DNA from: CAYVVD01 sp964454975
Lineage (GTDB): Bacteria > Bacteroidota > Ignavibacteria > Kapaibacteriales > UBA2268
Direction: 5' to 3'
Assembly (NCBI GenBank): GCA_964454975.1
Contig: CAYVVD010000002.1
Location: 62,001 to 126,000, forward strand
Length of the DNA: 64,000 nucleotides
Shown here: one piece after another, positions 44,775-53,982 of the stretch
Layout of the letters: each line of letters begins with the position of its first letter
How positions within the stretch are numbered: position 1 is the stretch's first letter
The notes under the pieces: model-generated
Seen by the model: only the letters and a program-made list of their open reading frames with translations
Told to the model about the DNA's origin: nothing
The model's database searches: none
Program-made: the position numbers and the translations under genes

Positions 44775-45407
44775 TCAGTCAACAAGCTGCATTTTGATAG
44801 CGTAATGGGTCAGTTCTGCGTTGCTTTTCATGTTCATTTTTTCGAGCACACGCAGGCGGTAGGTGCTTACAGTGTTAATACTTAGGTTAATCACATTAGC
44901 AATTTCAGACACAGTTTTTCCTGATGCAATCATGCACATAACCTGGAATTCCCTGTCGGAAAGGGTTTCGTGAGGCTGTTTTTCACCTCCTCCTTCAAGT
45001 GTGGTTGCAAGCAATTCAGCCAGATGTGACGAAATATATTTCCTGCCTTGGGCTACTCGCCTTATTGCTGTTATAAGTTCTTCGGGCTCTGATTCTTTGT
45101 TCAGGTAGCCTGAAGCGCCGGCCTTGATAACACGGACGGCATATTGTTCTTCGGGGTACATGGTAAATATCAATACCTTTAATTCGGGGCGCATATAGCG
45201 AAGTTCTTTGATTATATCTAAACCGTCACGTCCGGGCATGGAAATATCAAGAATCACTACATCATAATCGCTGTACCTGATTTTTTTGAATAGCTCGTCG
45301 CCACTCCCGGCTTCTTCAACAGCATCAATATCCGGAGTTTCTTCGAAAATCTGCCTGAGGCCTTTCCTGACTACAGCATGATCGTCAACTATTATTACTC
45401 TGATCAT
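44775..45407 (-). CDS. NarL/LuxR-family response regulator
   Basis: A 210-residue response regulator. The receiver domain has DDHAVVRKG, phospho-acceptor Asp54 (VILDISMPGRDG) and the switch lysine in YLNKESEPEELI. A GerE-type helix-turn-helix (LSDREFQVMCMIASGKTVSE, INLSINTVSTYRLRVLEKM) follows from about 145. It binds DNA after phosphorylation by the partner kinase. It overlaps the kinase gene by 23 bp, so the pair is translationally coupled. The targets are unknown. Confidence 0.95.
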   Translation of the reverse strand: MIRVIIVDDHAVVRKGLRQIFEETPDIDAVEEAGSGDELFKKIRYSDYDVVILDISMPGRDGLDIIKELRYMRPELKVLIFTMYPEEQYAVRVIKAGASGYLNKESEPEELITAIRRVAQGRKYISSHLAELLATTLEGGGEKQPHETLSDREFQVMCMIASGKTVSEIANVINLSINTVSTYRLRVLEKMNMKSNAELTHYAIKMQLVD

Positions 45408-47490
45408 TTACTATTTCCTTAAGTTTAACCGGGACTTCGAGATTAATTACAGTTCCCTTCCCTTTTTCGCTGATTATGCGCAAATCGCCATCCATAAACT
45501 TAGCTCGTTCACGCATACCAAGCAATCCAAATGATTTAGTATTTTTAAATGGATCTGATTCCATGCCTACGCCATTGTCGGTTATAGTGAGGCCGAGTGT
45601 ATCGTAATCAATTTTTAATTCTACATCTACTCTTGTAGCTTTTGCATGTCGTGCTATGTTTGTAAGCGCTTCCTGCATTATTCTGAAAACAGCAGTTGAG
45701 AACCTGTCGTCAAACATTAAGTCTTCACCTTCTAAGTTAATATTGCATCTGACAGCCATCCTCTTTTGAAACTCGTTTGCCTGCCATTCAATTGCGGCAA
45801 CCAGCCCGAAATGATCAAGTATTGATGGCCGAAGTTGAGTGGAGATTGTTCTGATTTTTTTTATCGTAGAGTCAATTAGTTCAGCCATTTCATTAAGGCG
45901 TGTACTGGCTTTTGGCTGGTCGGGAGAAATCTTGTTCTTAAGCCAGGCAAGGTCAAGCTTCATTGCAGTCAGCGCATAACCAAGTTCATCATGTATTTCG
46001 AATGCAATCTGCTTTCTTTCTTCTTCCCTTATATTGTCAAAATGGATAGCAAGGTTCCTGAACTGCTCGCGTGATAACTTCAATTCACCTTCGGCTACCT
46101 TTCTTTGCGAAATATTATATACCGTTCCTTGAATTAAAACAAGATCACCAGATTCATCGTATAAATTCTGAGAGTATTCCTGAACCCAATAATAATTGCC
46201 ATCTTTTCGCTTAATTCTATATTCAAATTCAGTATCTGAAATAAATGATGCAATGTTTTTGTGGCTTCGCTTCGTTATGGATTTCAAGTCGCTTCTGTGA
46301 ATCAGATCCCGCCAGTTTATCCTGCCTTCGTTAAAGTCTTCAGACATGTATCCCGTAATTTCCTCAACGGCGCCATGAAAGAATACCGGCGTAAAATCGG
46401 GCATGGCACGAAAAGCAATGCCTTTGAAATTTTGTACAAAGCTCCTATACCTTTCTTCGCTTTCCAGAAGTGCCTGTTGGGCGATTTTACTTGCTGTAAT
46501 ATCTCTCTCGATAGTCGAAACGCCAACTTTCCTGCCGGTAGCATCAAGAAAAGGGCAAATTGTAATTGAAACCGATATTGATTCCCCGTCGCTTCTTATC
46601 CTTGACGTTTCAAAGCGCTCCACTATCTTTTTCCTCATCACAATTTCAATCATATCAAAAAGCTCCTTTCTTCTGTCAATAGGAACCATCATTGATACAT
46701 TTTTGCCGACAATTTCTTCGGAGTGGTAGCCATAAGTTTTTTCAGCTCCTTCATTCCAGCTGATTACAGTACCATCAATCGATATACCGTAAATAGCATC
46801 ATCAGTTGACTCAACAATAGATGCAAGTAAGTTCCAGGTATGTTCCACTCTCATTCGCTGAGTTACATCCCGGGCTATCGCAATGGAGCCATACACTTTG
46901 TTATCTTTACCCTTTAATGGTATTGCAATACACTCCCAGTAACTTTCAGCTTCTGAACCGGTAATTTGTGGAGAATATTTAATTCCCTTTTCAATCCTGC
47001 CCATGTCCATTGCCCATTTGCAGTAGGAGTCAATAAATGTACCCTCTGTGTATGATAATGCATTGTGGCAGCGTTGTCCCACACAATATGGATTTATGTC
47101 CAACATTGCCTTGTTAGCCCAGAGCACTCTCAAGGACAAATCTACCTGCAAAATTATATCAGGGATCCCATCGTGAACTGCCTGAAGCTGCACCTTGCTT
47201 TTTTGCATGCGATATTCGGCATTCTCTTTTTCAAGCTTTTCATTTTTATAATTGTCCCAACGCCTGTAAGCAAAAACTGACATCGCTATGCTGGTATAAA
47301 CAAGTAGTGCAATTGCTCCTCCCCTGCCTATGCCTGGAAAATATGCAAAGAACAGGCCTATATAATAATTTAATCCGGAAAGCAGGACTAATGCAATAAT
47401 AATAAGTCCAAGAAGTACTATAATTACAATTTCCCTGAATGACTGGTTGTCCTCCCAGAGCTCGAATAATATGTAATCTTTCTTAGCCAT
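45385..47490 (-). CDS. Membrane-bound PAS histidine kinase, NarL-system type
   Basis: A 701-residue sensor kinase. Two or three membrane helices lie at about 21-75, followed by three PAS domains (about 100-215, 222-335 and 345-460). The first PAS has clustered cysteines (PYCVGQRCHNAL, DSYCKWAMD), a possible metal, heme or redox site. A HisKA_3 dimerisation domain follows with phospho-acceptor His500 in AFEIHDELG, and a HATPase_c domain with NIARHAKA, ITDNGVGM and SFGLLGMRERA. It should phosphorylate the response regulator encoded next. It starts two bases after the stop of a ZIP-family metal-transporter gene, suggesting co-transcription. Confidence 0.93.
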   Translation of the reverse strand: MAKKDYILFELWEDNQSFREIVIIVLLGLIIIALVLLSGLNYYIGLFFAYFPGIGRGGAIALLVYTSIAMSVFAYRRWDNYKNEKLEKENAEYRMQKSKVQLQAVHDGIPDIILQVDLSLRVLWANKAMLDINPYCVGQRCHNALSYTEGTFIDSYCKWAMDMGRIEKGIKYSPQITGSEAESYWECIAIPLKGKDNKVYGSIAIARDVTQRMRVEHTWNLLASIVESTDDAIYGISIDGTVISWNEGAEKTYGYHSEEIVGKNVSMMVPIDRRKELFDMIEIVMRKKIVERFETSRIRSDGESISVSITICPFLDATGRKVGVSTIERDITASKIAQQALLESEERYRSFVQNFKGIAFRAMPDFTPVFFHGAVEEITGYMSEDFNEGRINWRDLIHRSDLKSITKRSHKNIASFISDTEFEYRIKRKDGNYYWVQEYSQNLYDESGDLVLIQGTVYNISQRKVAEGELKLSREQFRNLAIHFDNIREEERKQIAFEIHDELGYALTAMKLDLAWLKNKISPDQPKASTRLNEMAELIDSTIKKIRTISTQLRPSILDHFGLVAAIEWQANEFQKRMAVRCNINLEGEDLMFDDRFSTAVFRIMQEALTNIARHAKATRVDVELKIDYDTLGLTITDNGVGMESDPFKNTKSFGLLGMRERAKFMDGDLRIISEKGKGTVINLEVPVKLKEIVNDQSNNS

Positions 47491-47492
47491 TA

Positions 47493-48257
47493 TTAATGCA
47501 GTAAAAATCCCGCTGCAGCCATTAACAAAATCCCGGCAATTAAATATAAAGACCTTTGAGCAACTTGTTTATTTAAAATCATTTCCCTGTAAATAACATC
47601 TGTAACTGACACGTAAATAAAAGTACCAGCAGCTATACCATTGAAAATGCCGGAAATAACTTCTGCCAATCCACCCCTGTTAAGAGAAATGAATGAACCT
47701 ATTATGATTCCTATTGGGGTCATAATTACAAACAACAAAACAAGGTATTTTAATTTAGAAGCCTTCAATCCGGATTTTAAAAGGTTTACGGTTAAAGCAA
47801 ATGATTCAAAACCCTTATGAACCGCAATAGCTATTAAAATAACTACAACACTTGCATATTCTATTTCTGAACCAATAGCAAGGCCTGCGATTATTGAGTG
47901 ACCACACAAGGCTGTTAATATAACCCAGGGGAACGCGCTTGAAGCACCCTGCTCAAACCCTTTGCTGATTATAACAATTTTTTCAATTATAAAAACAATT
48001 AATATTCCGATTAAGATGCTGAGAATTGCGATGAAAATTCCGGAAGAAGGTATTATTTCATTTAATTTTTCAAAAGATTCAGGTAATAGATGTAATATGC
48101 CAGCTCCAAGAAAAATTCCACCTGAAAAAGCATTTCCATTTGCGAGAAAGTGTTTTTTCCCGGCTGAGCGAAATATTCCTAATGCAGCTACAGCGCCAAC
48201 GAGAGCAATTGCAATAATTATTACAATTGAAAGGAACTTGATGGGAAAGGTTTCCAT
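47493..48257 (-). CDS. ZIP-family metal transporter
   Basis: A 254-residue membrane protein with eight predicted helices. The ZIP signature is present: FSGGIFLGAGILHLLPESFE near the N-terminus and ALCGHSIIAGLAIGSE plus HKGFESFAL in the central helices, whose His/Glu residues form the metal path. ISGIFNGIAAGTFIYVSVTD follows. ZIP proteins bring zinc, iron or manganese into the cytoplasm. It abuts the downstream kinase gene (2-base gap) and begins directly next to the peptidase-like gene stop, within a long minus-strand operon. Metal preference is not set by the sequence. Confidence 0.88.
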   Translation of the reverse strand: METFPIKFLSIVIIIAIALVGAVAALGIFRSAGKKHFLANGNAFSGGIFLGAGILHLLPESFEKLNEIIPSSGIFIAILSILIGILIVFIIEKIVIISKGFEQGASSAFPWVILTALCGHSIIAGLAIGSEIEYASVVVILIAIAVHKGFESFALTVNLLKSGLKASKLKYLVLLFVIMTPIGIIIGSFISLNRGGLAEVISGIFNGIAAGTFIYVSVTDVIYREMILNKQVAQRSLYLIAGILLMAAAGFLLH

Positions 48258-49553
48258 TTATTTTTCCAGAAAGGAAGGTGGAATGGGATTGTTTAATAAA
48301 TCAGCGAAAAGCATCCATCGCTTTGCAGGCTCATCCTTTGTACCTCCATGACGGATAATATATTCTTCTACAAGCTTTTCACCCATGCTATAATTGATTA
48401 TATATGCTCCATACTTTTTAATGAATTCTATATGCTTTTTTGCGCTTTCTTCAGTTCTCAACTGGTATTTCATAAGGTATGAAACAACATCTTCTTCCGG
48501 CATCACCTCAAGCATTCTTGCAGCTTCGATACTTGCAAACCCAAGTTTCTCCTTTAATTCAAGAACTTTAAAAAAATGCTCTGCACCTGATGTATCGAGC
48601 CCCGCAACAGGAAAAAGCACTTCTTTGGCAAAGAGGATTTTATCTTCGCCCGGGAATACAACTTCAATTCCAAAATTTGCTGTTCCTTCTGATATCAACG
48701 ACATCGGTGAAAATAGAGGATAAACAGAATATTCCAGCCAGCCGTTTTCTTCAAGCATATTCTTTTCGACCAATGTGTGAAATACATGGTGCCCCGGATA
48801 GCCTTCGTGGCAGGCAAGGTCAATTGCTCTGTCAATAGTGATCGGCAGGTCTGTATTCACTTCTATAATACTTTTGTAACCACCCTGAAACCAGTTATAA
48901 GCACCCCAGGGCTTATCTTTCACATATTCTACAGAAAAGCTTTCATTTTCTGGTAATTCAAAATAATCGAGGGTGATTAGTTGTGATTTTTCAATAGCTG
49001 CCGAAAAAACTTCATCCAGTTTATCCCCGGGGATAACAAATTGTTGGACAAACGTGTTATATCGTGCCTGGAGTGTAGTATCACCTAACAATATCTTATC
49101 GAGTTCTGTTAGGATATTATCAAAATAATTTGTGTTGAAACCCGGTGGTTTTACGTGGTAGAGCAATTCTGCTTCTTTATCAAATGGAACAGATTCATTA
49201 CCATTGCGGAGTATAAAGGAATAATTGTGCAGGGCTTTGATTAAGGATTTAAGGTTCTCATACCTGAGTTTTCCTGGCTCATCAAATGAACTTAAATCCA
49301 TTTTCTGTAGTGATTCAAGTAAATTATTAGATTTTATCTGAATTTCATTCAGAGTTAGTTTTTCCCCTTCATCAACTTGTTTTTTTATCTCTTCCGGCCC
49401 GAAATATGCATCAATATAGTCGGTATTATGTTTTCCCAACTCCAAAGCCAGAATAACGTATTCATTAGCAATCGAATTAATATTTTGAATTTCATTTTCT
49501 TCGCCACAGGCAAGTATCAATAAGACTAATGGAATTATAATCTTGTGTTTCAT
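48258..49553 (-). CDS. Lipoprotein with HExxxH motif, DUF885-like metallopeptidase
   Basis: A protein of 431 residues starting at 49553 (MKHKIIIPLVLLILACGEE, lipobox cysteine), which is preferred because longer versions overlap the upstream gene. The segment LACHEGYPGHHVFHTLVEK gives a HExxxH-type zinc motif, and SEGTANFGIEVVFP supplies a downstream glutamate, as in DUF885/M32-like metallopeptidases. It also has KPWGAYNWFQGGYKS before the motif. It is probably a periplasmic or outer-membrane peptidase of unknown substrate. It follows the YhdH-type reductase gene with a one-base gap. Confidence 0.78.
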   Translation of the reverse strand: MKHKIIIPLVLLILACGEENEIQNINSIANEYVILALELGKHNTDYIDAYFGPEEIKKQVDEGEKLTLNEIQIKSNNLLESLQKMDLSSFDEPGKLRYENLKSLIKALHNYSFILRNGNESVPFDKEAELLYHVKPPGFNTNYFDNILTELDKILLGDTTLQARYNTFVQQFVIPGDKLDEVFSAAIEKSQLITLDYFELPENESFSVEYVKDKPWGAYNWFQGGYKSIIEVNTDLPITIDRAIDLACHEGYPGHHVFHTLVEKNMLEENGWLEYSVYPLFSPMSLISEGTANFGIEVVFPGEDKILFAKEVLFPVAGLDTSGAEHFFKVLELKEKLGFASIEAARMLEVMPEEDVVSYLMKYQLRTEESAKKHIEFIKKYGAYIINYSMGEKLVEEYIIRHGGTKDEPAKRWMLFADLLNNPIPPSFLEK

Positions 49554-49554
49554 T

Positions 49555-50553
49555 TTATTTCTTGAGGTTAAGTAGAATTTTACCAAATTGCCTTCCTTCG
49601 AGTATCTCGTCAATTTCAGAGCTTATTTCATCAAGGCCAACTTCTTTTACAATTTTTTCAGGATTTTGAAGTTTCCAGCCTCTGTCAATCAAATCCCATA
49701 TCTTTTGCCTGATTTCCATAGGCCTTTCAGCAGAGTCAATGCCAATCAGCATAACACCGCGAAGAATAAACGGATAAACAAAAGAATTAAATTTATCAGA
49801 CTGTACATTTCCAATTAATGTTACAACACCACGCCTTTTAGTTTGCTTTAATACTGTTGAAAGTGTATTTCCACCAACGTTTTCAATTACTCCTGACCAT
49901 GCCTGCTCAAGGAGCGGCTTTGGCCCGATGTAATCCACTTCGCTCCTGTCAATGACTCGTTTGGCTCCCAGTTCAGTTAAATATTGATATTTATCTTTTT
50001 TGCCCGTAGATGCCACTACATTGAATCCAATCATTGAAAGCATTCCAACAGCTAATGAACCTACGCCTCCCGTTGCACCTGTTACAAGCACTTCTCCTGC
50101 ACCTGCTTCCACACCATTTCTTATCAACTCATGTATAGCAAGTCCTGCAGTAAATCCTGCAGTGCCGTAAATCATTGATTCGCGCATGCCAAGGCTGTTT
50201 GGCAATGGGACAACCCAATCCCCGGGCACCCTTATGTATTGTCCGAAACCACCGTCAGTATTCATTCCCAGGTCGTATCCGGTAACTAATACTTTGTCTC
50301 CTTCCTTGAATCTTCTGTCATCACTTTCGACTACAATCCCTGAAGCATCTACTCCGGGTGTATGCGGATAAATCCGTGTTATTCCTTTATGCCCACGGGA
50401 AGTAAGGGCATCTTTATAATTCAATCCTGAATAAAATACTTCAATCAATACAGAACCTTCCGGCAAGTCAGAGATTTTTTTTGTCTTTATTTCTCTTCTG
50501 AATTTACCGTGTTCATATTCTTCTACAACAAAAGCTTTAAATTCATCGCTCAT
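49555..50553 (-). CDS. YhdH/YhfP-family quinone oxidoreductase (acrylyl-CoA reductase-like)
   Basis: A 332-residue MDR-superfamily reductase without catalytic zinc ligands. SGLNYKDALTSRGHKGI, TPGVDASGIVVES, EVLVTGATGGVGSLAVGMLS (Rossmann loop) and GVIENVGGNTLSTVLK match the YhdH/AcuI group, NADPH-dependent reductases that act on acrylyl-CoA or quinones. Length and motif order fit. Its start overlaps the pgsA stop by 11 bp in a packed minus-strand operon. Confidence 0.9.
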   Translation of the reverse strand: MSDEFKAFVVEEYEHGKFRREIKTKKISDLPEGSVLIEVFYSGLNYKDALTSRGHKGITRIYPHTPGVDASGIVVESDDRRFKEGDKVLVTGYDLGMNTDGGFGQYIRVPGDWVVPLPNSLGMRESMIYGTAGFTAGLAIHELIRNGVEAGAGEVLVTGATGGVGSLAVGMLSMIGFNVVASTGKKDKYQYLTELGAKRVIDRSEVDYIGPKPLLEQAWSGVIENVGGNTLSTVLKQTKRRGVVTLIGNVQSDKFNSFVYPFILRGVMLIGIDSAERPMEIRQKIWDLIDRGWKLQNPEKIVKEVGLDEISSEIDEILEGRQFGKILLNLKK

Positions 50554-51082
50554 AACTTAACTCCTTGTTTTCCTTTAATTTTGTCAGCATCCTATTTAAG
50601 TAGATCAAAAATGAAATAACCGCAAAACAACTCGCAATTGATAAACCGTAATCATAGGAATAGTTAATATCAAAAATAATCAATACCAGCGCAAGTGATA
50701 TGACATTAACAGTAAGTTTGCCAAACAAGTTTGAAGGAATTACTTTGCCCGTTTTTGATTTATAATATAATCCACCGAGCAAAATCAATATATCCCTTCC
50801 GGCTACAATTACAACGAACCAAACAGGGATTTTACCTATTATTAAAAGCGCAATAACTGCCGCTGTTACCATAATTTTATCACCAATGGGATCGAGAATT
50901 TTCCCTGTGTCACTTATTTGCCCGTACTTTCTTGCAAAGAAACCATCGAGGTAATCAGAGATAATCCCGTAAGCGCCAAGAATAATTACCATTGTTTTAT
51001 CCCCGGAATAAATAGCAAGTCCTAACGGAAAGGCAAGGATAATTCTTCCAATGCTCAGTATGTTTGAAATATTCCAGATCAT
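50543..51082 (-). CDS. CDP-alcohol phosphatidyltransferase, PgsA-like
   Basis: A 179-residue membrane enzyme with four to six helices. The family motif DGx2ARx8Gx3Dx3D is complete in DYLDGFFARKYGQISDTGKI followed by LDPIGDK. It transfers a phosphatidyl group from CDP-diacylglycerol to glycerol-3-phosphate (PgsA) or a related alcohol in the inner membrane. PgsA is the best guess by length and N-terminal NISNILSIGRIILAFPLGL. It overlaps the symporter gene by 4 bp and the downstream reductase by 11 bp. Confidence 0.85.
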   Translation of the reverse strand: MIWNISNILSIGRIILAFPLGLAIYSGDKTMVIILGAYGIISDYLDGFFARKYGQISDTGKILDPIGDKIMVTAAVIALLIIGKIPVWFVVIVAGRDILILLGGLYYKSKTGKVIPSNLFGKLTVNVISLALVLIIFDINYSYDYGLSIASCFAVISFLIYLNRMLTKLKENKELSYER

Positions 51083-52473
51083 TTTTTCTTCGCGAAAAAC
51101 AAGAGCATTACAATTGATACTGCAATACCCGGTAACATTGGCTCAATGAGGGAAAAAGTTCCTGAGCTAAAGATACGGTTTTCTTCCATCTTTGAAAAAA
51201 ACACCCACAATGCACTTGTCACGCTTGAGAAAATCATTGTCCTGACACTGTTGGACGGATTAAGGTGTATTCTTTCGGAATAAGCCACAATAAGAGGAGC
51301 CAATAGGCCTGGAACTGCAATAGAACCTGCGATATAAATCAAGTCAATAGCAGAAGGGAAAAGTATAGCAGGTACGACTCCCGCAATGCTTACTACGAAC
51401 AGCGATATCCTCGTTACCGAAGGAGAAGATAAATCTCTGAATGGCTCGAAATATGGTTTAAGTATATCGTTCCCCAGTGTTGCGGCGCTAATAAAAGCAT
51501 AACTGTCAAGTGTGGACATTACTGTTGCAAGTAACGTTATAAAGAAAAAACCTTTAAAAATAACAGGTAATACAACATCGGCAAGTTCTGTGTATGCAAA
51601 AGATGGGATTGTGTCGATAAACGCTTTTGAGTAGAATCCTGTGAACAAAGTAAGCATATCAAATATTGCCCACATCCCAATTGAAATCAGCACTCCTTTT
51701 TTGGCAACCGAATGAGATGAAGCGGCAGCACACCTCTGATGAAAAGTTGGATCTATTAACGTCTGAAAAGCAATAATATACCATGCGAGGATATATTGCC
51801 AGGAAAGCCCGCCATCAATTGTCAGGTGCTTTTCCGGCAATCGTGCTAACATTGTATCAAATCCGCCAAACTCGTTAATAGAAAATATGAGCAAGAAAAT
51901 AAACCCAAGGAACATGAATACAAATTGCACTGCGTTTGTTAGAACATCTGCCTTGAACCCACCTGTAAAAAGATAAACAAGAGATATAAGGGCTCCAAAG
52001 ATAATTGCAATTGAAATATCAATATCGAGGAACATTTGGAGCAGTGTTCCGAGCATAAAAAGATAAGCAGCCGGAGTTGTAATGATTAATACAATAACAG
52101 CAGCTACCAGTCCTGCTTTTTTTCCATATTTAGATACAATAAACTCGGGTATAGTATGAAAATCAGCGTCACGGATTTTTCCTGCGATAAATAGTGCAAA
52201 AATCCCACCCGCGATATAGTACGCCAGCCCCCAACAAATCCATGTTACTAAACCATACTGAAAAACAAATTCTCCTACACCAATAATATTTCCATACCAG
52301 GTTGCAACTAAAGTTGCTACAAAAAGAGGGAGTGTAAGTTTACGTCCGGCCAGGATAAAATCGGTTTTAGAATCGCTGCTTTTTTCAATGATTTTTGATT
52401 TGAAGAATCCTACATACAGTATTATCACTACATAAAGCGCAATAACAATGTAATCGGGATATGAAAATTGCAT
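51079..52473 (-). CDS. Sodium:solute symporter (SSS family)
   Basis: A 464-residue inner-membrane transporter with about 13 helices. The start FSYPDYIVIALYVVIILYVG, the FILAGRKLTLPLFVATLVAT stretch, GGFKADVLTNAVQFVFMFLG and the central DPTFHQRCAAASS loop are typical of the SSS family, which couples Na+ entry to uptake of sugars, amino acids or organic ions. The substrate cannot be told from sequence. It overlaps pgsA by 4 bp and starts 8 bp after the epimerase stop. Confidence 0.88.
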   Translation of the reverse strand: MQFSYPDYIVIALYVVIILYVGFFKSKIIEKSSDSKTDFILAGRKLTLPLFVATLVATWYGNIIGVGEFVFQYGLVTWICWGLAYYIAGGIFALFIAGKIRDADFHTIPEFIVSKYGKKAGLVAAVIVLIITTPAAYLFMLGTLLQMFLDIDISIAIIFGALISLVYLFTGGFKADVLTNAVQFVFMFLGFIFLLIFSINEFGGFDTMLARLPEKHLTIDGGLSWQYILAWYIIAFQTLIDPTFHQRCAAASSHSVAKKGVLISIGMWAIFDMLTLFTGFYSKAFIDTIPSFAYTELADVVLPVIFKGFFFITLLATVMSTLDSYAFISAATLGNDILKPYFEPFRDLSSPSVTRISLFVVSIAGVVPAILFPSAIDLIYIAGSIAVPGLLAPLIVAYSERIHLNPSNSVRTMIFSSVTSALWVFFSKMEENRIFSSGTFSLIEPMLPGIAVSIVMLLFFAKKK

Positions 52474-52481
52474 GGTATGGG

Positions 52482-53408
52482 TTATTCAGAATATTTTTTC
52501 CGGAAAAAGTCTACAGTGGGGATTAACCCTTTTTCAAATTCAAATTCAGGCTCCCAACCGAACTCTTCGTGCAACCGCTTATAAGAAATCACGCTCCTGC
52601 GCTGCTCACCTGTTTTTGATGGGCCGTGTTCTTCAGGGCAGTCCGAACCGATTTGTTCTTTTAATATCCTGAATACAGTATTAACATCAATCTCTGCCGC
52701 TGTACCTACATTATAAACACCGTTGGCTTTTGTTTCGAGGGCATGTACATTTGTTCTGACAATATCACTTACATAGATATAATCACGTGTGTTTTTTCCA
52801 TCACCGTTAATCACAGGTTGCTTACCCGTAAACATTCTTTCAAGAAAAATTGCCACTACTCCTGCCTCGCCGTGTGGATTCTGTCTGGGGCCGTAAACAT
52901 TGCCATATCGTAGAGCAACGTATTCAATTCCGTGAAGTTCTTTATAGTAAAAGAGGTACTTTTCGTTAATAAGCTTTGTTATTCCATAGGGGGAACAAGG
53001 ATTTAAAGGGTGATCTTCGGGTGCAGGGTGCGAGGTTTGTTCGCCGTAAACTGTCCCTCCGGAAGACGCAAAGATGATTTTTTTTATGCCTGCAATCCGG
53101 CATGCTTCATATACATTGAGACTGCCGAGGACATTTGTATTAGCGTCATAAAAGGGGTCACGTACTGAAGTCCTTACATCAACCTGTGCAGCATGATGGT
53201 TAATAAGGTCAAATTTTTCTTCTTTAAATAAATTAATTAGGCTTTTGTCGTTAATATCCATTTCCACGAACTGCGCCACTGGATTAATGTTTTCTTTTTT
53301 TCCCGTACTCAGGTTATCAATTACTACAATTTCATGCCCCAGTTTTATATATTCATCAACTATATGAGAACCGATAAACCCTGCGCCACCCGTAACAGCA
53401 ATTTTCAT
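52482..53408 (-). CDS. NAD-dependent nucleotide-sugar epimerase/dehydratase
   Basis: A 308-residue extended short-chain dehydrogenase. TGGAGFIGSHIVDEY is the NAD loop, FASSGGTVYGE and SPYGITKLINEKY supply the Ser and Tyr-x3-Lys catalytic residues, and LRYGNVYGPRQNP is typical of UDP-glucose 4-epimerase-like enzymes. It probably interconverts UDP-sugars for surface polysaccharide. Neighbouring genes encode a HAD phosphatase and a glycosyltransferase, which fits a small sugar-assembly group. Confidence 0.9.
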   Translation of the reverse strand: MKIAVTGGAGFIGSHIVDEYIKLGHEIVVIDNLSTGKKENINPVAQFVEMDINDKSLINLFKEEKFDLINHHAAQVDVRTSVRDPFYDANTNVLGSLNVYEACRIAGIKKIIFASSGGTVYGEQTSHPAPEDHPLNPCSPYGITKLINEKYLFYYKELHGIEYVALRYGNVYGPRQNPHGEAGVVAIFLERMFTGKQPVINGDGKNTRDYIYVSDIVRTNVHALETKANGVYNVGTAAEIDVNTVFRILKEQIGSDCPEEHGPSKTGEQRRSVISYKRLHEEFGWEPEFEFEKGLIPTVDFFRKKYSE

Positions 53409-53448
53409 TTTAGATTTCTCTAATAAACAATAAATTCAACTTATAAAA

Positions 53449-53982
53449 TTATAGCTCTTTTAATAGAAATTCCTTCACATTGCTTAAATCCTGAAAGATA
53501 TAATCGGCTTCAGGAATTTCATTATTAATATAGCTGCCAATTAGTATTGTATTCAATCCTGCTCTTTTACCCGCAATAACATCGGACTGACTGTCACCAA
53601 TCATCCATGAATTTCTCTTGTCAATTTTATATTTTTCAATTGCTTCAAAAAGCATCCCGGGGTTTGGTTTCCTGCGGAAGCTGTTAGTTTCAGCTAAATC
53701 CGGACAGAAGTAAATATCATCAAATTCGCTTCTTGTGATAAGCTTTAAATTCCGCTGCATAAATGAGTGAACTCTGCTCAAATCGCTTTCACTCATAAAG
53801 CCTTTTCCAATGCCTTGTTGGTTGGTAATTAAAATTTTTAGCAAGTTTTTTAATTTTAGAGTAATGAAGAGGTCTAAGAAATCCTCCTTAAATATAAATT
53901 CTTCCGGTTTTTTAATGTAATCACCTACTATCCTTACGTTAACAATTCCGTCCCTGTCGAAAAATACCGCCCTTCGATTCAT
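53449..53982 (-). CDS. HAD-family phosphatase, GmhB/HisB-N-like
   Basis: A 177-residue HAD phosphatase with motif I FFDRDGIVN (nucleophile Asp and acid Asp), motif II LITNQQGIGKGF, lysine in RRKPNPGMLFEA and motif III MIGDSQSDVIAGKRAG. This is the layout of heptose-bisphosphate phosphatase GmhB and the HisB N-domain. The usual zinc loop of GmhB, built from several Cys/His residues before RKPxPGM, is reduced to one cysteine (CPDLAETNSFRRK), so zinc binding is probably lost. It shares one base with the upstream glycosyltransferase stop (TAATG). Confidence 0.85.
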   Translation of the reverse strand: MNRRAVFFDRDGIVNVRIVGDYIKKPEEFIFKEDFLDLFITLKLKNLLKILITNQQGIGKGFMSESDLSRVHSFMQRNLKLITRSEFDDIYFCPDLAETNSFRRKPNPGMLFEAIEKYKIDKRNSWMIGDSQSDVIAGKRAGLNTILIGSYINNEIPEADYIFQDLSNVKEFLLKEL

